Source of the DNA: Solitalea longa
Lineage (GTDB): Bacteria; Bacteroidota; Bacteroidia; Sphingobacteriales; Sphingobacteriaceae
Direction of reading: 5' to 3'
Assembly (NCBI RefSeq): GCF_002920915.1
Contig: NZ_PQVF01000004.1
Coordinates: forward strand, 124,001 to 188,000
DNA length: 64,000 nucleotides
Both the position numbers and the translations under genes were made by a program. Below the pieces are notes generated by a model. It was not told the origin of the DNA. It did not search any database and was given only the letters and a program-made list of their open reading frames with translations. This document shows positions 26,402 through 35,827 of the stretch, in pieces. The first letter of the stretch is position 1. Each line of letters opens with the position of its first letter.

Positions 26402-27856
26402 TTATGATGATGCTAGTACCCAAGTGTCTTTGCTACCTCCGCCCTGCGAACTGTTAACAACCAGTGAACCTTCTCTTAAAGCCACACGAGTTAATCCTCC
26501 GGGAACAATTTCAATTCCATTGGGGCCGACCAATGCAAAGGGTCGAAGATCGATGCGACGCGGCTGAAGTTTGCCATGCATGTAACAGGGCGCTGATGAA
26601 AGATTAATTGTGGGCTGAGCTATAAACTGACGGGTATCCTTTAAAATCTCCAATTTATATTCTTCGATCTCTTTCTCAGTTGCTGAAAAACCCATAAGCA
26701 TGCCATAACCGCCGCTTTCATTTGTTTTTTTGATCACCAATTTATTCATATTGGCAAATACATATTCACGCTCATCTGGATTGGATAGCTGGAACGTAGG
26801 CACATTTTTAAGAATAGGTTCTTCGTTGAGGTAGTATTTGATCATATCCGGAACATATGCATAAATGGCCTTATCATCGGCAACACCATTACCTATAGCA
26901 TTAACAATGGCTACATTCCCTTTTCTGTAGGCGCTCATTAAACCGGCAATACCTAAAATACTATTGGGATTAAACGTAAGCGGATCAATAAATTCATCGT
27001 CCACCCTACGGTAAATGACATCAATTTGCTGCAAGCCGTTGGTGGTTTTCATATATACATTATGATTATGAACCACCAAATCGCGACCTTCAACCAATTC
27101 AACACCCATTAAACGGGCCAGTGTGGTGTGTTCAAAATAAGCTGAATTATAAACTCCCGGAGATAAAAGCACAACTGTTGGATTGGCGATGGCCCTTGGA
27201 GATAGTGACATCAGGTTTTTATGGAGAATAGATGGATAACCGGTTACACTCCTTACTTTACACAATGGCAAAATATCTGGAAATAAACGTTTAGTAATTT
27301 CCCGGTTTTCGAGCATGTAACTAACACCTGAAGGTGTTCGAAGATTATCTTCTAAAACATAAAAAGTTCCATCATTATCCCTGATCAGGTCAATTCCGGC
27401 AATGTGAACATATATATCATAAGGTACGTTTACATCATGCATTTCGCGGGTAAAGTGAGGACAAGAGTATACAATTTCAGTGGGCACAATCTCATCTTTA
27501 AGAATAAACTGATTAGTATACACATCTTTTAAAAAAAGATTAAGGGCCTTCAGGCGCTGTTTAATACCTTTTTCGATATACTGCCATTCGTTTTCAGTAA
27601 TTATTCTTGGTATCATATCGAAGGGAAAAATCTTTTCAATACCCTCTCCGCTGTTATAAACGGTAAAGGTAATACCCTGTCGCATAAACAAGCTTTTTGC
27701 TAAATCTTCCTTCTTGTTTAGGTTTTCTACAGATTCACTTGATAAATATTCGATAATTTTTTTATAATGACCTCTTATTTCATTATTACTATCAAACATT
27801 TCATCATAAATATTATTTTTTACCAAATATGATTCAAATGTCGATGTGTTATTCAT
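26402..27856 (-). CDS. Circularly permuted type 2 ATP-grasp protein
   Basis: 484 residues. ATP-grasp enzymes join a carboxylate to an amine with ATP. Family segments visible are GIDLIRDNDGTFYVLEDNLRTPSG (given here only as a location near residues 150-175), VYRRVDDEFIDP, NAIGNGVADDKA and the glycine-rich NESGGYGMLMG, with C-terminal RRIDLRPFALVG. This is the first gene of the operon ATP-grasp / alpha-E / transglutaminase, predicted in comparative genomics to make or attach a peptide. ATG start at 27856; about 260 bp of AT-rich upstream DNA separates it from the Sus terminator. Confidence 0.92.
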   Translation of the reverse strand: MNNTSTFESYLVKNNIYDEMFDSNNEIRGHYKKIIEYLSSESVENLNKKEDLAKSLFMRQGITFTVYNSGEGIEKIFPFDMIPRIITENEWQYIEKGIKQRLKALNLFLKDVYTNQFILKDEIVPTEIVYSCPHFTREMHDVNVPYDIYVHIAGIDLIRDNDGTFYVLEDNLRTPSGVSYMLENREITKRLFPDILPLCKVRSVTGYPSILHKNLMSLSPRAIANPTVVLLSPGVYNSAYFEHTTLARLMGVELVEGRDLVVHNHNVYMKTTNGLQQIDVIYRRVDDEFIDPLTFNPNSILGIAGLMSAYRKGNVAIVNAIGNGVADDKAIYAYVPDMIKYYLNEEPILKNVPTFQLSNPDEREYVFANMNKLVIKKTNESGGYGMLMGFSATEKEIEEYKLEILKDTRQFIAQPTINLSSAPCYMHGKLQPRRIDLRPFALVGPNGIEIVPGGLTRVALREGSLVVNSSQGGGSKDTWVLASS

Positions 27857-28053
27857 AGTATATTCCGATTATTTAAGTTGAAAATAGGAATAATTAATCC
27901 ATTTAGGATTAATTATTTTACATTTTATGTTATTTAAGTGATAAATTTATTTTTTCAATCAAGTTATTAGATTAATCCAAAATTCAATTTTTAAGGAATT
28001 TTATTTAATACAAATAACCTACCAATTATATAGAGTTTATATAGAATTATATA

Positions 28054-28091
28054 AAAAACAAGCCGTTAGTTTTCGCTAACGGCTTGTTTTT
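28054..28091 (-). terminator. Strong terminator at the end of the Sus locus
   Basis: 16-bp perfect stem (28054-28069 with 28076-28091), 6-nt loop, A-run on the left giving a U-tract in minus-strand RNA. The stem core AACAAGCCG also occurs in the terminator at 38500. Confidence 0.9.
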
Positions 28092-28118
28092 ATGTGACTT
28101 TATCGAACTGCTAACCAG

Positions 28119-29570
28119 CTAATTTTTTATTAATGAATAGGTATAACCTGTAGGCGAGAGATTTAAAGTAATGGTATAATTTCCCTTAGTTGCAATTGAG
28201 ATATTGCCACCACCGGTATATTCTAAAGTACCATTAGCATCATCGTCACCTAAGTTAATATCCCAGCTGTCATTAGCTCTAAACTTCATATAACCGACAT
28301 TTAGTTCTGTGGTAACAATCCAGGTATAAGTACCTTTTGTTGCGGAGGTGATGGTCATTGGTGTGCTACTACCCCAGCCATTTAGAGTTGCATCGCCAAT
28401 AATTCCCCAATCAGTAGAAGTAACTTTATAGGTACCTGTTTCTTTATCAACGTTCATTGCAACTTCTATTCTATAAAATCCATCACTTGGTATGGTAAGG
28501 TTATCTTCAGCATCTGACACCAATTCGCCTTCAACGCCTTTCTTTTTGCCAATATCTCCGTCATAGCTGCCTTTTTGAGGTAAGAATTTAAAACCAGAAC
28601 CGGCAACAGTAATGTATTGATACATATCAAACTTACCATCGCCCATGTACACTAAACCGATTGCATCTGGTGGCGACCAATCTACAATAGTTGATCCTCC
28701 AACTATAAACAGTTTTGTAGGCTTTCCAATTAATAATACCGGTAAAGAATTGCTGTAAATAGAAGGCTGTGTTGCAGACCCGGCAGTTGCATTAACGGTC
28801 CATGATAATGAAACAGGAGCACCGGCCTGATACCCTTTGGCTAAAAAAGCATCTGATAAAGCATCATGCGTCAGAGTTAAAACCGTATCTGCACCTGAAT
28901 TATCAGAAACAAATTCCACCTTATTATTCGGATTATCAGCATCAGATACAAGTACTTTATAACTTACAGCTCCACTAGTTGAAGTAGTTTTTTGCCAAAT
29001 AAACTTAAGGGTTCCTCCTGTTTCAAGTTCAGTACTAGCGGTGGTTGATTTAGGTCCATAAAGGGTAAAGTCAGTTAAACCCACTCCAAAACGGGTGATG
29101 CTAATATTGTAAGTATCTGTACTTTGAACCTGAACAGATCCGTTATCGGCAATAACCGCCCAAACCAGATCCACCTGTCCCTGATCGGGTATTCCTGCAG
29201 CTTTCAATGCATCATCAATAGTCTTATATGTTAAAGTAAGATGAGTGTCATTTCCATTATTATCTGATGGAATTGATAAAAGTGGAGTGTTTAGATCGCC
29301 ACCCTTAATAGAGGCTACCCATTTATAAGTTGGCTTAATGCTAACTCCAGGTTGAGCTGCTCCCCATTGAATAAGGACTTCCTTGGTTGGATATGCAGCA
29401 TTTAAGGACAATGTAGTATTATTGGACGGCGCAGTAAGGGTAAAGCCTCCTAAAGCTTCTCCTTTGGCTTCATCATCCAAAATATCTTGTTGACAACTGC
29501 TCAAGAAAAATGATACAATCATCAGCCCCACTAACTGAAAGGATACCAATATTGAAATTACCTTTTTCAT
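28119..29570 (-). CDS. SusE/SusF-like outer-membrane starch-binding lipoprotein (susE1)
   Basis: 483 residues from the ATG at 29570, which directly precedes a lipoprotein signal (hydrophobic core then FFLSSC); an upstream ATG at 29603 would bury the signal and is rejected. The order is lipobox Cys, two SusE-type N-terminal beta-sandwich repeats (about 35-170 and 170-285), then SusE/F-type carbohydrate-binding modules (about 290-483) with LFIVGGSTIVDW, GSGFKFLPQKGSYDG and NLTIPSDGFYRIEV. It should bind alpha-glucan at the cell surface. The C-terminal half matches the protein at 38553 almost segment by segment, so the two are paralogs. It is the last gene of the downstream Sus unit. Confidence 0.9.
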   Translation of the reverse strand: MKKVISILVSFQLVGLMIVSFFLSSCQQDILDDEAKGEALGGFTLTAPSNNTTLSLNAAYPTKEVLIQWGAAQPGVSIKPTYKWVASIKGGDLNTPLLSIPSDNNGNDTHLTLTYKTIDDALKAAGIPDQGQVDLVWAVIADNGSVQVQSTDTYNISITRFGVGLTDFTLYGPKSTTASTELETGGTLKFIWQKTTSTSGAVSYKVLVSDADNPNNKVEFVSDNSGADTVLTLTHDALSDAFLAKGYQAGAPVSLSWTVNATAGSATQPSIYSNSLPVLLIGKPTKLFIVGGSTIVDWSPPDAIGLVYMGDGKFDMYQYITVAGSGFKFLPQKGSYDGDIGKKKGVEGELVSDAEDNLTIPSDGFYRIEVAMNVDKETGTYKVTSTDWGIIGDATLNGWGSSTPMTITSATKGTYTWIVTTELNVGYMKFRANDSWDINLGDDDANGTLEYTGGGNISIATKGNYTITLNLSPTGYTYSLIKN

Positions 29571-29603
29571 TGTTGTGTTATATTTAAGTTGATGATCAAA
29601 CAT

Positions 29604-30371
29604 TTATTCCAGATCTAACAAAGTTAATTCGGCCACCGATGTTCGTACTTCTACAGGTTTACCTGTAGCATCATAGCCCTTACCTACAAACACATACTCC
29701 AGTTTTACTATTTTGGTACCTCCTGTTGCAAATAATTGCGTAGGAATGAAGGAATATGAAAAAGTTTTGTTCCCGCTATTTTTAATTGGAAGCCCAGTTT
29801 TTTCAACGTTGATAATAACATTATGCTCATCAATCGCTTTAATAGAAATACTTTGAGGAGTCATCCGGGCCGCATCAGGATTATCAGCCACACTTTGATT
29901 AAAGTTGAGAGTTACTACATCATTTTGAGAAACCTTGGCTGGAAATGAGCGAAACTGAGTTTCAAGAAATACAAGGGGATCGAAATTATAAGGCTTAAAA
30001 TCTATAGTTTGTTTAGATCCATCTTTCGTTTTCACCAAACAGCCAAACCATTGAAGTTCAGCTGGCGATTTTCCAAAAGCTACGGTACCTGTAAACTTGA
30101 ACTCCCAAATATTTGCGCTTATTTTTGTAAGCTGATTAGCATCATTTGAATTTTGAAATGATGTACCATTTGTTAAACAGTTGCCTGCATTTGACCAAAG
30201 CCATAAATAAGCAGGATCCTCACCCGCCATCGGACTACCTGTTACATCAAACCGTAAAGTTATCTCATCTTCAGCTGTATAAGATGTTGGAGAAATTACT
30301 AATGTCTGTGCATTAGTTTGCTTTATTGTAAAAATAAGGCTTATTATTATGTAGAATATTTTGGTTTTCAT
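29604..30371 (-). CDS. Sus-associated secreted protein with a glucan-binding-like domain
   Basis: 255 residues with a signal peptide of about 21 residues (ends NAQ; no lipobox Cys). The first domain (about 22-130) resembles the N-terminal domain of the GH13 lipoprotein at 35828: both have TAEDEITLRF / TDDKEVTLIF, then LTKI-A---KF and a VKTKDGSK / FKNADGSK strand. The second domain (about 135-255) is beta-rich. It probably binds the polysaccharide at the outer face or in the periplasm; no enzymatic motif seen. It lies within the downstream Sus operon between the DUF5004 lipoprotein and susE1. Confidence 0.7.
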   Translation of the reverse strand: MKTKIFYIIISLIFTIKQTNAQTLVISPTSYTAEDEITLRFDVTGSPMAGEDPAYLWLWSNAGNCLTNGTSFQNSNDANQLTKISANIWEFKFTGTVAFGKSPAELQWFGCLVKTKDGSKQTIDFKPYNFDPLVFLETQFRSFPAKVSQNDVVTLNFNQSVADNPDAARMTPQSISIKAIDEHNVIINVEKTGLPIKNSGNKTFSYSFIPTQLFATGGTKIVKLEYVFVGKGYDATGKPVEVRTSVAELTLLDLE

Positions 30372-30389
30372 TTCTAAATCAATTAAAAT

Positions 30390-30890
30390 TTACTTTTTGA
30401 AATGATATTCGTAGGTAACAACCGGTTTGTCACTGAGTTTTTTAACAACTTTCAAAACCAGTTCATTTTCTCTTAAAGTTGTATAATTTCCAACTTCAAT
30501 TTCTGCCTCATTTGTTCCATCGCTGAGATTAATAGTTTTTGGTGCTAATTCATCATCTACTTCCCAGTTACCTGATGCTATGGGAATTAAGCTTGGTGAA
30601 GAGCCCGGATCAAACGTAAAAGTTGAGGGTTGGCCACTACCATCAGTATTTAAAGTAAGTTTCATGGTAGTATAAGGATAAAGATCAGTGATATCTAATT
30701 GCTGGTACGGGAACCCCTTTTTCACAGCATCATTATCAAATTGAATTACTTTTGACACGGTCCAGTTTCCAGCCATAGCCGAAATAATATTCACCGGTTC
30801 TCCTACAGGCTTAACATCCTCTGGTTGACAGGAAATCACACCAAGTAAAATTAAACCTATGGCTATTGTAAATGTTATCAATCTTCTCAT
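30390..30890 (-). CDS. DUF5004-like lipoprotein of the Sus operon
   Basis: 166 residues with a lipoprotein signal ending GVISC. The mature domain is lipocalin-like: AGNWTVSKVIQFDND at the start, ASGNWEVDDE in the middle and TYEYHFKK at the end. This matches DUF5004-type lipoproteins that accompany SusC/SusD pairs in Bacteroidota; function unknown. It sits 25 nt downstream of susD1 and 18 nt upstream of the next gene, so it belongs to the same transcript. Confidence 0.75.
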   Translation of the reverse strand: MRRLITFTIAIGLILLGVISCQPEDVKPVGEPVNIISAMAGNWTVSKVIQFDNDAVKKGFPYQQLDITDLYPYTTMKLTLNTDGSGQPSTFTFDPGSSPSLIPIASGNWEVDDELAPKTINLSDGTNEAEIEVGNYTTLRENELVLKVVKKLSDKPVVTYEYHFKK

Positions 30891-30915
30891 TTGAATGTTT
30901 TTTTAATATTATTAA

Positions 30916-32295
30916 TCAGTTACATCCACCTTCCGGATTTCTAGGAAAATCAACGCTGTTTGCAATTTCAGCTTGAGGAAACTGTAAAACCATTCCGGGG
31001 CAGTTCCAAGGAGCACCTCTGGTAATCACATTTTCTCCACTTGCTCCAATTCTTTTAATTTGAGTCAATCGATCTCCTTCGCCTACCATTTCTAAAATTC
31101 GTTGTTGGCGGGCTGTGGTTATTACTAATGCAGAAGATGAATTTGTAGCCAATGGAGGCACTGTAGATCCGTAAGCGCGAGCAAGTATATCGTTAATATC
31201 CTGAATACCAACAGCCATTTTAGCTGCATCATTCAATTCGCCGGCACTTTCTGCACGGGTTAATTTCATTTCAGTTAAATGAATGACGGGCAATTCAAAT
31301 ACGCTACTGTTGTATTTAGTTAATACACCGAAACCTTGAACCTCCGTGTACCAAATGTTTCTACGGTCATTAGGATTCGATGTTGCAGTTGAGAAAAAGC
31401 TTGGAGAGATCCTTAAGGTTGGAATAGAGCTTCCATCACTTCTAAACTGATTACGCAATTCATTGAATCTATTTAAATTACTTTCATTAACCAGTTTAAA
31501 AATTGCCTCTGGAGTACCATCCGGAGAAAAACGGGTAGCAAAATCTGAGTCGAATGTAAAGTTGCCACTTTCAATTACCTCATTTGAATAATTATAAGCA
31601 TTTGCATAATCATTCATCTGAAAATAAACTCGTGCCAGCAAAGCCTTGACCGCCCATATAGATGCATAATTTCCATTGTCATCCGGCAATAGCGATTCTG
31701 CTGACTTTAGATCATCAATAATAAACGCATAGGCGTCACTTACTGGCGGTCTTGTACCTGTTGAAGGTTCAGAACTAGATCTTAATGGAACTCCTAAATG
31801 GCTATTATCAGTCGTAAATCCAAAGGGCTGAGCGAAAAGTTTTACCATTTCAAAATGGCATAACGCTCGCAGGAATTTTGCCTGGCCTTCAATTGAGTTG
31901 CCGTTGGTTGTGGCCAGGTCAAGGTGTTCAAGAACAATATTTACTCTATTGATTACTTTGTAAGGATTTTCATACATACCGGTTTTGTAATCACCAAAAA
32001 TTGATGACTTGCGATTATAGATCTCGCCAAAATCGCCAGTAAGATTATCACCTCTTAACTCATCAGAGAGAAGCTCCTGAATAACCTGCAAGCGACCTCC
32101 ATAAATTTTGTCATCTCCACCGGCCAGTAGGTCATAACAGGAGTTTAAGAGATTAGTAAGATCTTGTTCATTTTTTAATGCTTCACTACTAGGTACCTGA
32201 CCTTCCTGCGGAGCCACTTCCAGAAAGTCTTTACAACCTCCCGAAAAGATTAAAGAAGTGGCAAACAGATATATTATATATAATTTTTTGTTCAT
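30916..32295 (-). CDS. RagB/SusD family nutrient-binding lipoprotein (susD1)
   Basis: 459 residues with a lipoprotein signal (LIFSGGCKDFLEV). The SusD fold is tetratricopeptide-based: QLTNLLNSCY-like N-terminal helices, the conserved GQAKFLRALCHFEMVKLF segment near residue 130, WAVKALLARVYFQM near 215, and the C-terminal RQQRILEMVGEGDR (where many SusDs have ERxxEL.GEG.R). It forms the surface lid of the SusC channel. The gap to susC1 upstream is 35 nt. Confidence 0.94.
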   Translation of the reverse strand: MNKKLYIIYLFATSLIFSGGCKDFLEVAPQEGQVPSSEALKNEQDLTNLLNSCYDLLAGGDDKIYGGRLQVIQELLSDELRGDNLTGDFGEIYNRKSSIFGDYKTGMYENPYKVINRVNIVLEHLDLATTNGNSIEGQAKFLRALCHFEMVKLFAQPFGFTTDNSHLGVPLRSSSEPSTGTRPPVSDAYAFIIDDLKSAESLLPDDNGNYASIWAVKALLARVYFQMNDYANAYNYSNEVIESGNFTFDSDFATRFSPDGTPEAIFKLVNESNLNRFNELRNQFRSDGSSIPTLRISPSFFSTATSNPNDRRNIWYTEVQGFGVLTKYNSSVFELPVIHLTEMKLTRAESAGELNDAAKMAVGIQDINDILARAYGSTVPPLATNSSSALVITTARQQRILEMVGEGDRLTQIKRIGASGENVITRGAPWNCPGMVLQFPQAEIANSVDFPRNPEGGCN

Positions 32296-32330
32296 TTCCT
32301 TAAGTATTTAAATTCAAAATGTCATTTCAT

Positions 32331-35300
32331 TTAAAAACCTATGTTAATTCCCAGTGTCCATGATTTTTGTTGAGGAGGAGTTAAGTAGGTGATATTAGGA
32401 CTCATATTTCGATCCTGAGAATTTTCAAAATCACGGGCAATTTCGGGATCCCCCCCAGGGTATTTTGTAAAGGTTAAAACATTAAAGCCTGTTATAAAAA
32501 CCTTTGCACTATTGATACCCACTCGTTTTCTAAAATCTACTGGAAGGTTATAAGAAAGAGTAAGCTCCCTTAAGCGTACATAAGAGGCATCATATAGAAA
32601 TAAAGTAGAGTTGTATTGCCATTCACTTGATAAACCGTTGTAGGTTCCGGTTTGCATTGTTAATCGTGGAAAACGAGTATCATCACCTGGTTTTCGCCAT
32701 CGATCCCCAATCTCACTTCTCATAGTCCAGTCGGTTACAACCCCCATTTGTCGTTTGGCTGAACCATCATATATATTTCCTCCAAAAGAGAAATTGAACA
32801 AAACACCTAACTCAAATAGTTTATATTTAAAAGTATTAGTTAAACCACCAAATGCATCAGGTGATACCTTTCCGGTAACTACACGATTATCTAATGAGAA
32901 AGTTTTAGTTTTATTACCATTTATATCTAACCAAATAGGCAAACCATCGGTTGGATCTGTTCCATAATACCTCACCAAATAATTGGTTCCAACAGGATAA
33001 CCTTCAACCACCCGGGTATCATTTGTGCCTCCTCCTACTGCATCTGAAGAAAGATCTCCAAGGTCAACCACTTTATTATTCAAACTAGAAATATTAAAAT
33101 TAGTCGACCAGCTAAAATCTTTAGTTTTAACGTTAACTGTATTAATGGCAAATTCGATCCCGTAATTTTTTATCTTTCCAATGTTTTGCCAATAGGTTGA
33201 CCAGCCAGTTGACTGTGGCAGATTCCGATTAATAAGTACATCTTTTGAAAGTTTGTTATAATATGAAAGTTCGCCAGTGATGCGGGCATTAAGGAGTGAA
33301 AAATCAAGGCCTATGTCGAAATTATTTGAGGTTTCCCATTTTAGGTCAGGATTCTCAAGTCTTGTAGGAGCAGTAACCGGATTACCATTATATAGAGGTA
33401 AAACATCGGGAGTTGCATAGGTTCCGATCCATTGATTAAATGGAATATTAGAATTTCCAGTGACACCAAAACTTGCCCTAAGTTTTAATACATCAATAAA
33501 GTTTACTGATTTTAAAAAGTCTTCTTCAGATAAGATCCATGCGCCTGAAACTGCTGGAAAAAAACCATATCTATTATTCTTGCCGAATTTAGAGGAACCA
33601 TCAACCCGGGCCAGAACCTGAAGTACATAGCGATTATTATATGTATAATTTACCCTTCCAAAATAACTTATAAAAGTCCATTGATCCGAAATTTTTGCAT
33701 TCAATCCCAAAATTGTGGGATCATCCTTCATATTACCGGAGTAATCATACAATGGTCCATCGGCAAAATCCTGAGTTACAGAAGCAGCTTTAGCTGTTGA
33801 TTTTTGAGTCTCAATACCCAGCGTACCGGTTAGTTTATTTTGCTCATTTGGGATCCAATTATAAGATCCGACCAATGAGTTATTCCAGTTAGAAACGTAA
33901 GTAGGCCAACGTTCGGCCCTACCCTGTTCGGTCGGGTCCCTTCCCACCAGGTCTGCATTTTGAAATTTATCTTCCTTAATATCAAGGTAATCAATACCTC
34001 CATTATAAGTAAACGTAAGGTTCTTAACTGGTGTATAATTAAGTGAGATCGTTCCAATACTACGCAAATCAACTGTTCTCCAAATGGTACCTTCGCGTTG
34101 CCTAACCGGATTAGCACCAAGCGTAAAAAATGAACCATCGTCATTGTAAACAGGATAAATAGGAAGAGCAGTTGACATCGCATCACCCAGTCCACCGCTC
34201 CAGGCCGAAGCTACACGATTATTCTGTCCACGACCGAAACTACCATTAACGGTTAAATTAAGGTTATCTAATATTTTATACTCAAGAGATGCTTTAGCTC
34301 CTGCACGACCATATGAATTCCCTTTTAAATAACTATTATCCTTGCTATAGTTTAGCCCCACATAGGTTTTATATTTTTTTGTACCGTATGTAAACGACAA
34401 ATTATTATCATTTTGAATACCTGTTTCAGTAGTTTCATTCCACCAGTCAGTATTTGTTCTATTGGCAAGGTCCCATGATAAACCATTAGGTAATGGTGCT
34501 AACCCTGTATTTCCATCATTCTCCCATGCTTCCTGACGTAACTGAAGCCATTCTGATCCATTTAAGAAATCAGGTTTAATGGAAGCATTAGAAAACCCAA
34601 CCCTGGTTGAAAAATTAAATACCGGTTTGCCTTCTTTACCTTTCTTAGTGGTTATTAGCACTACTCCATTAGAGCCCCTAGAACCGTAAATACCGGCAGC
34701 TCCGGCATCTTTCAATACCTCTATTGACTCAATGTCATTTGGATTGAGTGCTGCCAACGGATTTTGATTCATACCCCCGCGATTAGCATTTAAAAAAGGA
34801 TCTTGTGTTACGGGAATACCATCAACAACATAAAGGGGGTCTCCACCTGCGCTTATAGAGGCCGCACCCCGAATCCGTACAACAGAACCAGAACCAGCCA
34901 AACCACTTCCTTGTGTTACCTGCACTCCTGCAGCCCGCCCTTGAAGACTTGCCTCAAAACTCGGTGTTGGCAATGCAGTAATTTCTGCCGCATTAACTTT
35001 AGTTATCGCACCGGTAACCTCTCTCCTCTTTTGCGTACCGTAACCAACAACCAATACTTCATTCAGGGTACGTGATTCCTCCTGTAGTTTTACATCAATT
35101 TTCTGTCTTTTATTAATTGCAATTTCTTGTTTTTGAAAACCGATGTATTGAAAAATTAAAGTACCATTTTCGGGAACGGTAATAGTAAAATACCCTTCAG
35201 CATTAGTGGTAGTGCCAACATTGGTCCCTTTTAATACAACAGATACCCCCGGCAAGGGCTCTCCTGTTTCATCCTTTACAGTTCCGCTTACTTTAATATC

Positions 35301-35417
35301 TGCAACGGCCGCTGCAAGAACTTCGGATGAAATAGAATTTGCAAAACATTGATAGCTACCTTGAACCATCAATACAAATTGCAGTAGGAAGAAAATTCTA
35401 AGTAGATTTTGTGTCAT
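32331..35417 (-). CDS. SusC/RagA family TonB-linked outer-membrane transporter (susC1)
   Basis: 1028 residues. A signal peptide covers about 1-26, then a CarboxypepD_reg-like domain (SGTVKDETGEPLPGVSVVLKG region, about 45-125), the SusC signature LNEVLVVGYGTQKRREVTGA, the plug domain with YVVDGIPV and VLKDAGAAGIYGSRG, and the 22-strand barrel ending in aromatic GINIGF. It imports oligosaccharides into the periplasm with TonB energy, paired with susD1. It is first in the downstream unit, preceded by a 360-bp gap and the GH13 terminator. Confidence 0.95.
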   Translation of the reverse strand: MTQNLLRIFFLLQFVLMVQGSYQCFANSISSEVLAAAVADIKVSGTVKDETGEPLPGVSVVLKGTNVGTTTNAEGYFTITVPENGTLIFQYIGFQKQEIAINKRQKIDVKLQEESRTLNEVLVVGYGTQKRREVTGAITKVNAAEITALPTPSFEASLQGRAAGVQVTQGSGLAGSGSVVRIRGAASISAGGDPLYVVDGIPVTQDPFLNANRGGMNQNPLAALNPNDIESIEVLKDAGAAGIYGSRGSNGVVLITTKKGKEGKPVFNFSTRVGFSNASIKPDFLNGSEWLQLRQEAWENDGNTGLAPLPNGLSWDLANRTNTDWWNETTETGIQNDNNLSFTYGTKKYKTYVGLNYSKDNSYLKGNSYGRAGAKASLEYKILDNLNLTVNGSFGRGQNNRVASAWSGGLGDAMSTALPIYPVYNDDGSFFTLGANPVRQREGTIWRTVDLRSIGTISLNYTPVKNLTFTYNGGIDYLDIKEDKFQNADLVGRDPTEQGRAERWPTYVSNWNNSLVGSYNWIPNEQNKLTGTLGIETQKSTAKAASVTQDFADGPLYDYSGNMKDDPTILGLNAKISDQWTFISYFGRVNYTYNNRYVLQVLARVDGSSKFGKNNRYGFFPAVSGAWILSEEDFLKSVNFIDVLKLRASFGVTGNSNIPFNQWIGTYATPDVLPLYNGNPVTAPTRLENPDLKWETSNNFDIGLDFSLLNARITGELSYYNKLSKDVLINRNLPQSTGWSTYWQNIGKIKNYGIEFAINTVNVKTKDFSWSTNFNISSLNNKVVDLGDLSSDAVGGGTNDTRVVEGYPVGTNYLVRYYGTDPTDGLPIWLDINGNKTKTFSLDNRVVTGKVSPDAFGGLTNTFKYKLFELGVLFNFSFGGNIYDGSAKRQMGVVTDWTMRSEIGDRWRKPGDDTRFPRLTMQTGTYNGLSSEWQYNSTLFLYDASYVRLRELTLSYNLPVDFRKRVGINSAKVFITGFNVLTFTKYPGGDPEIARDFENSQDRNMSPNITYLTPPQQKSWTLGINIGF

Positions 35418-35780
35418 GTTTCGACATTTTTAGAATACCCATAAAGAGGAAATAAACTGGCTTATTTACATAAGTTACAAAAATGTCAGTATCTGATTAT
35501 CAATAAGTTATTGAAATTATCTCATTTAAAATGAACTATTTTTAGGAATATTTCAGTTTATAATTAATAAGTATAGAAAATTCTATTTAAACCCCATTTT
35601 TCAAAAAAAAAATAACAAAAATAAAAAAATGAAGAAAGGAAAGTTTTAATTAAATGAGCTAATAGTTTCAATTCAAATGACTTAATAAATGAGTAAGAGT
35701 TAATATATCTTCTTAATTATTTAGCTATTATTTGCCAAAAAATATACGTTAAGCTTTCAAAATGTATTTCGGAAAACAAA
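35418..35780. other. Upstream region of the second Sus operon
   Basis: An AT-rich gap between the GH13 terminator and susC1. It must hold the promoter of the downstream Sus unit. The nearest box is CATTTTTG (minus strand, one mismatch from TAnnTTTG) about 65 bp before the start, with an ill-placed TTG 15 nt upstream. No ORF or repeat of note. Confidence 0.5.
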
Positions 35781-35808
35781 AAAGGGCCAGTAAAAATTAC
35801 TGACCCTT
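35781..35808 (-). terminator. Terminator of the GH13 gene
   Basis: 12-bp stem (35782-35793 with 35797-35808) and a 3-nt loop. The one mismatch on the plus strand is a G-U pair in the minus-strand RNA, and the A-run to the left supplies a U-tract. It lies 20 bp past the GH13 stop. Confidence 0.8.
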
Positions 35809-35827
35809 CAATTTATTTGTCAATTAA

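Noticed and set aside
33830-34195. Frame of 121 codons in the susC1 gene
   Set aside because: Same-strand out-of-frame shadow of the large SusC barrel; no independent signal.
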